Shown: one piece after another, positions 14,926 to 26,500 of the stretch
Layout: each line of letters begins with the position of its first letter
How positions within the stretch are numbered: position 1 is the stretch's first letter
Origin: JAHRAW01 sp028066695
GTDB lineage: Bacteria; Pseudomonadota; Gammaproteobacteria; Arenicellales; Poriferihabitantaceae
Direction: 5' to 3'
DNA: 64,000 nucleotides
Assembly (NCBI GenBank): GCA_963457535.1
Contig: OY734803.1
Span: 2,046,001 to 2,110,000, forward strand
Notes under the pieces: generated by a model
Seen by the model: the letters and a program-made list of their open reading frames with translations, nothing else
Databases searched by the model: none
What the model was told of the DNA's origin: nothing
Made by a program: the position numbers and the translations under genes

Positions 14926-17252
14926 TCTTTCGGCGGCGCCGGCGCCAGCACTTCGCGTTTGCCGTTTTCCGAGGCGCTGACCACGCCGCTCTCTTCCATA
15001 CTCTCAATCATCCGCGCCGCGCGGTTGTAGCCGACCCGCAGCGCGCGCTGCAAGGAGGAAATGGAGGCGCGCCGGCTCTGCGTGACGAATTGCACCGCCT
15101 GATCATAGAGTTCGTCGGCCTCGCCGTCGCCGCCGATTTCCTCGCCGTCCACGCCGCCGCCGAATTCGCCCGGCCCCGCGTTCTCGGTAACCTGCTCCAA
15201 ATACACCGGAGTGCCCGATTCCTTCAGCCGCCCGACCACGCGCAGCACTTCCTCGTCCGAGACGAACGAGCCGTGAACGCGCTGCAAATGTCCGGTGCCG
15301 GGCGGCAGGAACAGCATGTCGCCCTCGCCGAGCAATTGCTCCGCGCCCATCTGGTCCAGCACGGTGCGCGAGTCGGCGCGCGAGGAAACCTGAAAGGCGA
15401 TGCGCGTCGGCACATTCGCTTTGATAAGCCCGGTCACCACATCCACCGACGGCCGCTGCGTCGCCAGGACCATGTGAATCCCGGCGGCGCGGGCGCGTTG
15501 CGCGATGCGAATGATGATCTCCTCAATCTTTTTGCCGACCACCATCATTAAGTCGGCGAGTTCGTCCACCACCACCATGATGTAGGGAATTTCGCGGAGG
15601 ATTCCGTCTCCGTCATTTTCCGCGGGACTTTTTTCCGCCCCATCATTTTCACCTGCATTTTCCTCCTCCCCCCGCCGAGCAAACGGATCCAAAAGCGGCG
15701 CGCCATCGGCAATCGCCGCCGCGACCTTTTTATTGTAGCCGGCGATATTGCGCACGCCGATCGCCGCCATCACCCGAAAGCGCCGGTCCATTTCGGCGAT
15801 GCACCAGCGCAGCGCGTTCGCCGCCTTGGTCATGTCGGTGACCACCGGCGCCAGAAGATGCGGAATTCCGTCATACACCGAGAGTTCCAGAAATTTCGGA
15901 TCCACCATGATCAGCCGCACCTGCTGCGGCGTCGCCTTGTAAAGCGCGCTCAGAATCAGCGCGTTCACGCACACCGATTTTCCCGAGCCGGTGGTGCCGG
16001 CGATCAGCACATGCGGCATGCGCTGCAAGTCGGTGATGACCGCGTTTCCGGCGATGTCCTTGCCCAGCACCAGCGTCAGCGGCGAGGCGCTCTCCTCATA
16101 TTCGGGCGACGACAGCCCCTCCACCAGCCGCACCAATTCGCGGCTCTGGTTGGGGATTTCAATGCCGATGACGGATTTGCCGGCGATGTTGTCCACCACG
16201 CGCACGCTCTCCACCGAGAGCGACCGCGCCAAATCGCGCGACAGCGCGACAATCTGGCTCGCCTTGACCCCCGGCGCCGGATCAATTTCAAACCGCGTAA
16301 TCACCGGCCCCGGCTGCACCGCGGTCACGGTGATGTCCACATTAAAGTCCTTCAGTTTTTTCACCAGCAGTTGCGACATGGATTCCAGCGCCTCGCGCGA
16401 GTAGCCGGCCGGCTGCTCGTTCGGCGCCTCCAGCAGCGACAGCGGCGGAAGTTCGCCCGGCTGCGGCGCCTGCGGAAAAAGATTGCTCTGCCGCTCGGCG
16501 CGGCGGCGCGAACTCTCCGGCGCGTGCGAACTCGGCGGCGCGCCGCGGTGGATTTTCGGCGCGGGCATTTCATTTAACTCCTCGCGCAGTTGCTTGACGC
16601 TCGCGCGCCGCCGCCGCCGCTCGCGCGCGCCCTCGCCGCGGTCCATCATTTTTTCAATGCGTTTTTCCAGATACGCGCCCGCGCCCGCGCCGGCGGTGAT
16701 AGCGGCGTAACCGACGCGGTCCATCAGTTTCAGCCAGGAAACATGCAGCGCCAAAGTCAGCCCGCCGACAATCAGCGCCAATAACATGACGCTCGCCCCG
16801 ACCACGCCGAAATTCTCCGCCAAAAACGGCGCGGCCGAATAGCCGAGAATGCCGCCGGCGCGGATGGTCGCCGACATGTCGGTGTAATAGATTTGCTCCA
16901 GCCCGCACAGCCCGAGCATCGCCGCAAAAATCGCCGCGGGAACCAGCGTGCCGTCCCAGGCGCCGATCTCTCCGAGAATCGCGGCGCGCCGCCGCAGCCG
17001 CCACACCGCCGCGCATGCAAGGAGAAGCAGCAGATACGCCGACCAGCCGAACAGATTGAAAAGGAGATTTGCCAAAAGCGCGCCGACCCGCCCGCCGAGG
17101 TTAAAAACTTCGCCGCTATTTGCCACCTGCACCGCGTCCAGATCTTCCGGCGCATAAGTCAGCAGCGCCACGCCGAGATAGACCAGCGCGGCGAACAGCG
17201 CAATCATTCCCGCTTCGCGCAGCAATTCGGAGATTTTTTGCGGGAGCGGCAT
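14922..17252 (-). CDS. ftsK: DNA translocase FtsK
   Basis: A 776-residue hexameric pump that moves chromosomal DNA toward dif at the division septum. About four membrane segments lie in the first 190 residues, followed by a basic linker, the beta domain, and the RecA-like motor with Walker A AGTTGSGKS (around residue 420) and Walker B YIMVVVDELADLM. The C-terminal gamma winged helix that reads KOPS is present (VGYNRAARMIESMEESGVV). The linker is much shorter than in E. coli FtsK. A low-complexity Glu/Asn/Gly insert (around residues 540-560) interrupts the motor. The ATG at 17252 is chosen; an in-frame TTG at 17309 adds only a Pro-rich leader. Confidence 0.94.
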   Translation of the reverse strand: MPLPQKISELLREAGMIALFAALVYLGVALLTYAPEDLDAVQVANSGEVFNLGGRVGALLANLLFNLFGWSAYLLLLLACAAVWRLRRRAAILGEIGAWDGTLVPAAIFAAMLGLCGLEQIYYTDMSATIRAGGILGYSAAPFLAENFGVVGASVMLLALIVGGLTLALHVSWLKLMDRVGYAAITAGAGAGAYLEKRIEKMMDRGEGARERRRRRASVKQLREELNEMPAPKIHRGAPPSSHAPESSRRRAERQSNLFPQAPQPGELPPLSLLEAPNEQPAGYSREALESMSQLLVKKLKDFNVDITVTAVQPGPVITRFEIDPAPGVKASQIVALSRDLARSLSVESVRVVDNIAGKSVIGIEIPNQSRELVRLVEGLSSPEYEESASPLTLVLGKDIAGNAVITDLQRMPHVLIAGTTGSGKSVCVNALILSALYKATPQQVRLIMVDPKFLELSVYDGIPHLLAPVVTDMTKAANALRWCIAEMDRRFRVMAAIGVRNIAGYNKKVAAAIADGAPLLDPFARRGEEENAGENDGAEKSPAENDGDGILREIPYIMVVVDELADLMMVVGKKIEEIIIRIAQRARAAGIHMVLATQRPSVDVVTGLIKANVPTRIAFQVSSRADSRTVLDQMGAEQLLGEGDMLFLPPGTGHLQRVHGSFVSDEEVLRVVGRLKESGTPVYLEQVTENAGPGEFGGGVDGEEIGGDGEADELYDQAVQFVTQSRRASISSLQRALRVGYNRAARMIESMEESGVVSASENGKREVLAPAPPKE

Positions 17253-17279
17253 GGGGAGGGGGAGCGTCTGGCCGGGCGG

Positions 17280-17308
17280 AGTGTAGCATGCGAAGCGGGG
17301 AGTTTCCA
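17280..17308 (-). promoter_or_regulatory. Candidate ftsK promoter
   Basis: On the minus strand TGGAAA (17308-17303) and TACACT (17285-17280) are separated by 17 bp, about 28 nt upstream of the ftsK ATG. Each hexamer matches the sigma-70 consensus at four of six positions, so the call is weak. Confidence 0.3.
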
Positions 17309-17310
17309 AA

Positions 17311-17447
17311 ATCCCGCCGGAAATCTCCGCGAAAAAATCTCCGCGAAAAATCCGCCGAAAATCTCCGCGAAAAAATCCCCGCGAAAACCGCCGGGAAGCG
17401 GGTTAAAGCGGGTTTAAGCGGGTTTAAGCGGGTTTAAGCGGGTTTTT
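17311..17447. repeat. Compound short tandem repeats between ftsK and giant gene 1
   Basis: Two adjoining arrays. From about 17318 to 17392 a 13-15 bp unit resembling CTCCGCGAAAAAAT recurs about five times with small changes. From 17396 to 17447 a 10-bp unit AAGCGGGTTT recurs about five times (first copy AAGCGGGTTA), ending in AACGGG. They occupy the shared upstream region of divergent ftsK and giant gene 1, just before the promoter of the latter. Confidence 0.85.
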
Positions 17448-17485
17448 AACGGGCAAAATCGCCGCGATTTCCCGCCGCGAATTCC

Positions 17486-17514
17486 TTGAAAAATCCCCCC
17501 GCGACATGTAAAAT
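17486..17514 (+). promoter_or_regulatory. Sigma-70-type promoter of giant gene 1
   Basis: TTGAAA at 17486-17491 and TAAAAT at 17509-17514, spacer 17 bp, 56 nt before the ATG. The flanks (CATGTAAAATCG) recur upstream of all four giant genes, which supports a functional role. A GGAG ribosome site lies at 17559-17562. Confidence 0.7.
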
Positions 17515-17570
17515 CGCCGCACACTTCCGCTCCCCCCGTTAATTATCCAATCCCGTTTGGAGAAATCCCC

Positions 17571-20500
17571 ATGAGCAACATGAGCAACACGAGCAAGCGC
17601 AATTCCGCATTTCGCGGCGGAAAGTTTTCCGCGGCGATTTTTTCCTTTCTGGCGATTTTTCTGTTCGCCGCTTTCCCCGGCGCGGCTTCCGCGCAAAACG
17701 CCGCGCGGCAAATCCTGCAACTGACGCTGAGTCCGTCCAATGGCGTCATTGATTTGGCGGACGAAGTCACCCAAACCGACTGCGTCGGCCGCGGCTCCGC
17801 GGCCGACCCGCTGGACTGCCCGGTGGTGCGGGTTACGCCGCGATTCTTCGGCTCTTCGGATCGTCCGAGCGTGCCCACCATCGTCAAAATCCTGCCGATA
17901 ACGCCGCTCATTACCACCACCGGCACGGTCGCGCCCACCGGGACCACCTTCTACAACCCGAGTCAAGCGGCAAAAGCCGTGTTGGATGCGGCGCAAGCGA
18001 AATATGATGCGGCGCTCGCGACGTCCAGGGCGACGAATTGCGCCCCCCTTCCTGCCCGGCATCGCGGCGTGGAGGTGCCCACCCCGTCACACTCGATGTG
18101 CGCCTCTGCAAGGAGGATGCGGGATGTGACGAAGGCGCTCTTGCTGGCGGAACGCGAACTCACCGAGGCGACGCGCGTGTTTTTGCGCGGCGGCTCGCTG
18201 CATGCGAAGGATGTTCGGGTGTACAAGTCGGACGGCACCATCCGCCAAGAAATCAAACCGGGCAACCCGAAATTCCGCCCGGACGGTTATGTGCCGGTCA
18301 GCGGCGACCAATACGCGGTCTACGGCGACGACTACTTCCTGAGCGACGGGCAGTTTGTGGCGAACCCCGACGGCACTTTTGACCCGCCGTGGTTTGAGGT
18401 GCGCGCGCTGAAAAAAGACGCGCCGCGCGACCTGACCGCCATGTTCGGGCTGTATGTTTCCACCGGCGACAAAAAATACAACCGCCCGGCGGCGCAGGGC
18501 GGCAGCGCGGCCGAGTTCGCGGTCAAGTTGAAAGCGCCGGACAAAACCCTGCCGAATGTGGAAGTGGCGCTGGTGCATGCCGAGAACACCCAATACGACG
18601 AACAGGGCAACTTGCAGATCACAAAGAAAAAACCGGCAACAACGCTTGCCAGAACCGCCGGGGAAACTCAAGGGACTTTCCATGACACCGTGGAAGGCGG
18701 ACTCATTCAGCCGGCGCGGCTTCTCGCCCGGCTGGTCACGCCGGCCGGCGGTGTGCCGATTGCCGCCGAGTCGGCCATTCATTTGAAACTGCCCAGGCTG
18801 CCGCTCGGCTTGGTGCGGGGACTGCGCGCCTCGGCGCCGAGCACTTTGACCCTGAGCCCCGGCAGCACCTTGGTGTACCAGCCGTTGCAGGACACGCTGA
18901 CCATTCCGGCCGGCAAATCCGCGGCGATGACCGATCTGTTCATCATCTACCCGAGCACTTACGCCGGCGAATACAAACTGGCCGCGCCGGTGATTGTGGA
19001 CGCCGCCGGCAATCCGCTGAAAAACACCGGAATGACCACCAGCGGGCGCGTGGTCACCGTGGAAAAAGCCGCCGACACCGGTTTCACCAGCCTGGCGCTG
19101 CCGTCCGCCGCCGAGCGTTTGCGCGCCGAAGAGCCGCTCGCCGACCGCTACCAACACGGCGCGCTGGCGCCGGCGGCGCTGACCGCCACCTTGGACGGAA
19201 TCACCGGCCCGGTGCACATCAACACACATCATGTTGAAGTGCGCGTGCGCGCCGACGACACCACCGGCGCAAACTCGGCCGACTTCACCGACTTTATGAA
19301 GCGCAACCCGGACGGAAGTTTTTCGCCGCTCACCGCCGCGCAGTTTCCGGACACCTACATTCCGCCGGTGCAACTGGCGCGCTATGACCGCTATTTCCGC
19401 GTGCCGATATTCCCGCGCGACGACGGACTGGTGGAAGGCGGGGAAACCTTCAAAGTCCGCCTCAACGAAAATGACAGCGGCGAAAAAGTCGCGACCATTC
19501 CGGCGAACGGCGCGGCGACTTTGAAAGCCGGCTACACCGCCGCCGACGGCGGCGGCGTTTCCGGGGAACTGGAACTCAGCGGCGAAAACTTCGGCATCGC
19601 CGTCGGCAGCGGCGGCTCGGTGGTTTTTGAAAACAGCGATTCCTCGCTGCAACTGGAATTCACCGACACCACCGGCCGCGATGGCAGCGGCGCCGCCGAC
19701 GGCATTTTGAGCGGCGATGAACTTTCCACCACCGCGACCTGGACTTTTAACAGCGCGCAACTGGCGCTCGCGGTGGATTCGGCGAATTTGCCGGCGAATT
19801 TGCAGGCGAGCCAATTCCCCGGCGCGACCCTGCCGGCGCTGCCGGCCGCGCCGCCCGTGGTGGGTTTCACCGAGGCCACCGCCCTGACCGTGACCGAGAG
19901 CGGCGCAACTTCCGACCCGGTGATGCAACTGCAAATCACGCCGCCGCTGAACAAGCCGGCGACGCTGGAAATCGTCGCCATCGGAAAAGTCGGCGGAAAC
20001 TCCCTTACCGCGACCGCGGCCGGCGAAGAATTCGCCGATGTGCATGCCGCGCTGGAAGTGCAACTCCCGGCCGGCGGCGGTTTTGACGACCCGGCGGTGC
20101 GCGTCGTGGAATTCCCGGTGTCGCATGTGAAGGACGATCTGATCGTGGAAGGCGACGAGACTTTCCAACTCGCGTTGCGCGTGCGCCCGGACGACCCGTT
20201 TGTGATCGGCGGCAATACCACGCGGACCATCACCATCAAAGACGACGACACCTCCACCTTTACCGTGGAAGCCAGCCCGGTCGGCCAATTGCGCCGCGGC
20301 GGTATCGTGACGCTGACCGGGCGGCTGAGCGCGGCCTTGCAAGTTTCCGGGGTCATCATTGGGTCGGATACCTCCGCCGCCAATCTTTCGTTCAGCGATG
20401 GCAATTCGGACGGCTACATCAGCGGCGCGGAACTGTCCGGCGTCACCGCCTCGTTAACTGTGGACTCCCTCCTGAATGGCGCAGAGTACAACTACTCCTA

Positions 20501-23500
20501 CAGCGCCATTGCGCCAGGCTCGGGGCTCCGGGATGAAGCTTTCCTCTTCCCGCAACGCGGCGACCCGGGCCGCGCGCATTTGCGGTGGCATGCGAATGGG
20601 CTTTTTGCACTGCCGAAAATCGCGCCGCGACACGCGCCCGGCGACCACACTTTTGCCGGCGTGATTCGCATCAATGAGGGCGGCCGCGCCATTCGCGGCG
20701 CCGACGGGACGCGCGGGACTTTGGCCGCAATGAGCGCGACCGTGCCGGTGAGCCTGGACTACGACTACGACGACGACAACACCGAGGATGACGTAGTCGT
20801 GGTGGTAACCGCTCACTACGACGCGGACGGCGAGGGCGGCAGCCCTTCGCGTAGCGTCAGCAAGGAGGTCACTTTCACCTCCGCCGAAAACGCCACCACC
20901 GCGAAGAACGCGCAGTTCACCGCCGCCGATTTCAACGCGCTGGGCATTCGCGACGACGAAATGATCAACCGAAACCGCGTGTTGACCACCACCATTGCGT
21001 TTGACACCGCGGCGCAGCGCATCACCAAAGACACCGTCACCGTCTTCTCCGACCAAAGCATCCGCGGCCCCGACATCCTCATTGAAGACGACGACTCGGT
21101 CGGCGAAACCGGCCAGGTCAATCTGCACCTGACCCTGGTCGGCGCCGACGGCCGCGCGATACCGCGCCTGCAAGCCGGCAAACGCGCCGACGCTTTCTTA
21201 ATGGCGGAGATCCACGAAAACGGAAACGCCGCCGCAAAAGTCGCGGTGGAAAACGCGCTGTCGGTCGGCGTCGGCCTCGCCGCCGGCGACGGCCTGCTCA
21301 CCCGCGCCGAACTCGGCAACCCCGATTTGCCGCGCGGCATTTTGATTCGCCCCGGCGAGAGCAGCGGACTTTCCGCGCGCGCCTTCAGCATCACGCCGGA
21401 CAAGCAGGGCGCGTTCGCGTTCGCGGTGCGCTCGCTCGCCCCGCCGCAACTCGGCGCGTTTAACGCCGGCAGTTTCACGCAGGTGCGCCACAATGTCGGC
21501 GCGCCCGGCGCAAAAAGTTACTTCGCGACGCTGGACGCGACCGATGTCACCGTCAACGAGGGCGACACCGGCCTGACCGCGGCCGTCACGCTGCGCGACG
21601 CCGCGAGCGGCCTGCCGGCCGCGTTTTCGCGCGCCGGAAGCGGCGAGACGCTGACCCTGCACTACGCCATCGGCATGGTCGCCGGCGGCGCCGCTTCCGC
21701 CGACTTGTCGCTCGGCGCGGCCAGTTCCACCGTCGCGCCGCCGCCCTGCGCGCGCTGCGCCGATGTGTTCGGCGCGCCGCTGACCACCGGCAGCGTGGAA
21801 ATCGCAAGCGGCGCCACCACCGCGAGCATCGGGCTGCCCGGCATCGTGGATGACGCCGCGCCCGAAGCCGCCGAAAAATTCACGCTGGCGCTGACCGCCA
21901 TCACCGATTCCAACGGCCTGCCGCCGGTGGAAAACGGCGCGCAAACCGCGCGCATCGGCCTCGCCGACGCGGCCGCCGATTACACCATCGCCGCCAGCGA
22001 CGGCGGCTCGCAGACCGAGCCGGCGGGACCGGCGTTGTCGGCGACGCCGCTGGTGGTGCTGCAGGAGGGCCTGGACGAGGACGCGAGCGCGGCCGAGTTG
22101 CGCGCCAATGTCAGCGAGGGCTTCATCACCCTCATCCGCCCGGCCGATTCGCGCGGCGCGATTCGCGGCCGGGTGCGCGCGGTGAATGTCACCGCCGACG
22201 GCGGCGCCGACTACGAAATCGGCGACACCTTTGAAATCGGGGCGGGCGAGTATTCCACCTCGCTCGCGGTGCGCGCCCTCGCCGACGACATCACCGAGCG
22301 CAACGAGAGTTTTCAGGTGGAGTTCCTGGTGACCGACGGCAACGCGCGCGCCCCGGCGAGCGCGACCGAGGTGGTCATTCTGGACAACGACCGCCCGGTG
22401 ACGCTGGAGGTGAAGGAAGCGACGGTGAGCGTGGAAGAAAACCAGTTGCTGGAAATCACCGTGCAGGCGAAGCAGGGCTCCGACCCGGCGCCGCTTCGCG
22501 AATCGCCGGTGGAATTCATCCTGACCCCGACCTACCCGGCCTCGGGCGCGGCGAGCGCCGCCGATTTCCTGGTCACCATCGGCGGCGAAACCCGCGCCGC
22601 GGCAAGCGACGCGGAACTCACCGTGACCGGCGTCTTGGAGCCGGGCGAGACCGAGGCGAGCGTGTCCTTCCCGGTCATTGACGACGGCGACACCGCCGAT
22701 GAGATGGTCACCTTCACCGTGTCGCTGCCGCCCGGCAACACCGTGAACACGCTGGACGGCGCGATCAGCATCGGCTCAAGCGCGGCGACCACCGCGACCC
22801 TGACCGCCGCGACCGACGGCGCGCCGAATACGCTGGTGCTGACGCCGACCACTTTGACGCGCGTTTATGGCGAGGCCGAGCCGACCGAGTTCGCGTTCAC
22901 GGTCGCGCCGCAGACCGGCAGCGCCTTTGACGGCGCCGACACCGCCGCCACCACTTTCTTTGACACCAACCCGCTGGAACTGGTCGACTCGGCCGCGACC
23001 GCCGGCACCTACGCCTTCAAGTTGGCGGACACCCCCGACTACGCCACCGGCGTGGACGCCAAATACGACTTCGTCCTGGCGAAAGGCGTGACCTATACGA
23101 TCACGCCGAAGGAAATCATCTTCACCGGCGCCGGCATCAACAAAGTGTATGACGGCTCGGTGTTCGCGCCCGAATTCCTCGGCACTTTCACTTCCGGTCT
23201 GGAAACCGACGACTTGGGCAAGGTGCATGCGCGCGGCGGCGTCTATGCCGGCAAGGATGCCGGAACCGGAAAAACGATCACCGGCTTCGGCCTCGGCGGC
23301 GAGGCCGCCGGCAACTACGCGCTGGCCAGCGCCTCCGCCGCGGCCGGCGACATCACCGCGCGCGATGTCGGCGCGTTGCGCTTTGTCGTGGACGCGCAGG
23401 CGCCGAGCGAGGCCGCGCTGAACACGCTGACCCCGGTCATCAACCGCGCCAACATCTTCGCCGCCGGCGTTGTCCCGGCCGAGTTGGACGACTTCCGCGC

Positions 23501-26500
23501 CGGGCTGCGCTTCACCGCCGCCTACGCGACCACGCCAACTTCACGCGGCGTGCACCAGCCGGTGACGGTGACGCTCTCCGGAAACACCTGCGCCGACGCG
23601 AGCGGCCAGACCGCGGCCTGCGGCCTCGCCGACAGCGGCGACTTCAAGGCCGCGAACTACTCGCTCGGCGCGACCAGCGCGACCGCGAGCGGCCTGATTG
23701 CCGGTGTTCCCGGCGCGCCGGCCGGGCTGCAAACCTCGCGCAGCCCCGACGCCCGGCACCTCGCGGTGTCGTGGAACGCGCCGGCCTCCGCCGGCGTGCC
23801 GAACGCCGACATCGCCAAATACTATGTCCGCTGGCGCACCGTCGCGATTGAAGCCGACGCCGCCGCCGGAGTCGCCGCGCTCGCCGCCGGCGACTGGCAG
23901 AACGCGAGCGGGCCGAGCGACCTCGGCGAAAATGTCGGCGCGAAGACCGGTTACACCATCCGCGGCCTGCGCCCCGATGCCGGCTACGATGTGCAGGTCG
24001 CGGCCGAGAACGAGTTCGGCGCGAACGGGCGCGGCGCATACGCCGAGGCCGATGTCTCGGCCGGCGTTCCGCCGGCGCCGGTGATCACCTCGCTCGCGCC
24101 GAGCGGCGCGCAGCAGTTTTCCATCGCCTTCACCGCGCCGCTGGTCGCCGCCGGCGGCGAGACCACGCCGCTCTACGCGTGGCGGCCGATTGGCGTGGAG
24201 CACACCGGCAATGAGTGGCTGCAGCCGACCAGCGTCTCTCCGCGCACCGCCAGGACGCAGAATGTGAGCCCCTCCGTCACCGCCACCGGAGAGGTCCAAT
24301 ACGAGGTGCGCATGGCGCTGCGCAATGATTTCGGCAGGGGCGCGTGGAGCGAGTCGCGCTTCGTCACGCCGCCGGCCGGCAACCCGGCGGGGCCGCCCGG
24401 CTATGGAAGCAGCAGCCGCGGCGACTCCCGCGAGGTGAGCGCATACAGCCACGGCGGTCCGAACATTGATGTGTCCTGGACCCCGCCGGCGGGAGTCAAT
24501 CTGTCGCGTCCGATCGGGCGCTACGAACTGCGGTGGAAGTTGCAGTCGGCGACCACTTTCGCCGACTCCGACAAAACCACGCTGCAGGCCGACGGGCGCA
24601 ATGTCCGCAACGGCCGCAATGCCTATGTCATCCGCAACCTGACAACCGGGGTCTACGGCGTGGATTTGCGCGCCTGCAACGCCAGCGAATGCAACACCTG
24701 GTTTGCCGCCCGCGACCCGGGCCACGGCACGGCCATCTCCACCGGCCACGGCCTCGGCAACAGCGACACCGTCAACGCCGTGGAGGAAATGATCGTCCCC
24801 CATGTGGAGGCGCTGCAAATCGGCGACCGCAGCCTCACCGTGAACTGGCGTCCGCCGCTGTATGCCGACGGCACCGCGATTGACTACGGCTTCCCGATCA
24901 CCACCTACCGCGTCCGCTGGCGGCACGGCGCCGGCACCGACACGCGCTGGCGCAACCCGAACGGCGCCGGCGGCGTCGCCGTGGTCAACCCCGACCCGGC
25001 TTCAAGCGCGCGCCGCAGCCACACCATCACCGGGCTGGAAAACGGCATCGGCTACCAAGTGGAGTTCTGGTCGGAGCGCCAGCGCGAAAACGCGGCCGGA
25101 GACGCCAAAGTGGAGGCCTACATCAGCGCCACCGGCAAGCGCTGGAGCGACTATGTGACCGCGCTGCGCGCTTCCGGTTCGCCGGCGGAAAACGCGGTGT
25201 TCCTGCCGCGCGTGGTCATGACCGGCATTCCGCAGGGCGCGCAGCCGGACGGCGTGCCGGAGTTGGCCGATTTGCGCGTCGGTGCGCGGACGCTGACCAT
25301 CGCCGCGAGTTGGAGCGCGCCCGATGTCCCCTCCGGCAATTCGGTGAACGCCTACCAAATCCGCTGGCGTCCCGAAATCGCCGGCGCGCGCAAAAAGAAC
25401 TGGCAGACCGCCGACCTCGCCGCGACCGCGCGCGCCTACACCATCGCCGCATACACCCGCGACGACCCGAAACGCCCGGCCCTGCGCGAGATTCCCTATG
25501 AGGCGCAGGTTCGCTCGCGCCACGCCCCCGCGGGCGGCGAAAATGTCTGGTCGGCGTGGTCGCCGTCAAAAAGCATCACGCCGCCGGCGCCGTTCCTTTC
25601 CGGCATGCATATCACCGCGGCCGCCGACTCCGCCTCCGCCGCCGGCGCGTTCGTGGTGGAATCCGTGCCGAAATTCGCCGCCGGCGTGTTCTCGTATGCG
25701 GTGGAAATCCCGAACGACGCCGGCGTCGCCTGGCTGACCCCGCGCGCCCCCGACGGGCGCACCGTCGCCATCGGTCCGGCCGGGCAGCGCGGAGTCGCGG
25801 TCGCCGCGGGCGCGCAGGCCGCGGTCGTGCTCGCCCGCCCCGGCGAGGTCGCGCGCGTGGAGGTGAAAGTCACCGCGACCGTCGGCGCCGCCACTTCCGA
25901 AAACTCCTACATCTATGTCATCCGCCGCGCCGGCGACCCGCCGGGGCCGCCGGTCAGCGCCGAGTTGCTGCCCGGCCCGTTTGACCTGGAATTCATCTGG
26001 GGCGCGCCCTCCGACAGCGGCGAAACCTTCGCCAATTACCGCGCGCGCTGGCGCGTGGTCGGCGCGCCGGCGAGGGGCCGCGTTCCGGCGCGCGCCCCGG
26101 GCGCGTGGCAGCCCGACGCCGAGGGTCGCGACACCGGCCTGGCGCGGCGCACCATCATCGCCAACCTGCAGCCCGGCACCACTTATGAGGCGCAGGTGCG
26201 CGCGTTCAGCACCGCCGGCCTCGCCGGGCAGTGGTCGCCGCCGGTCAGCGCCAGTCCGCGCGCGTTCACCTTTGATGTGGACGGTAGCGGCGCCTCCGAC
26301 TCCAACGACAGCATCCTGGTCGGGCGCTATCTGATCGGCGTGCGCGGCGCCGCGCTCACCGGCGGACTCACGCTGCCGGACGGCGCGGACGCGGGGGAAA
26401 TCGCCGCCGGCATCAGCGTCGGCGTCCGCGACAACCGCTTTGATGTGGACCGCGATGGGCGCAGTTCCGCGCAGGACGGCATCATGATCATGCGCTACGC

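Noticed and set aside
17396..17447. 10-bp repeat array as a CRISPR or origin iteron set
   Set aside because: Units are contiguous without spacers, and no cas, dnaA or rep gene is nearby.
21747..21758. CxxC motif (PPCARC) as a possible cytochrome c haem site
   Set aside because: The haem motif needs CxxCH; the next residue is Ala or Glu in all four copies.
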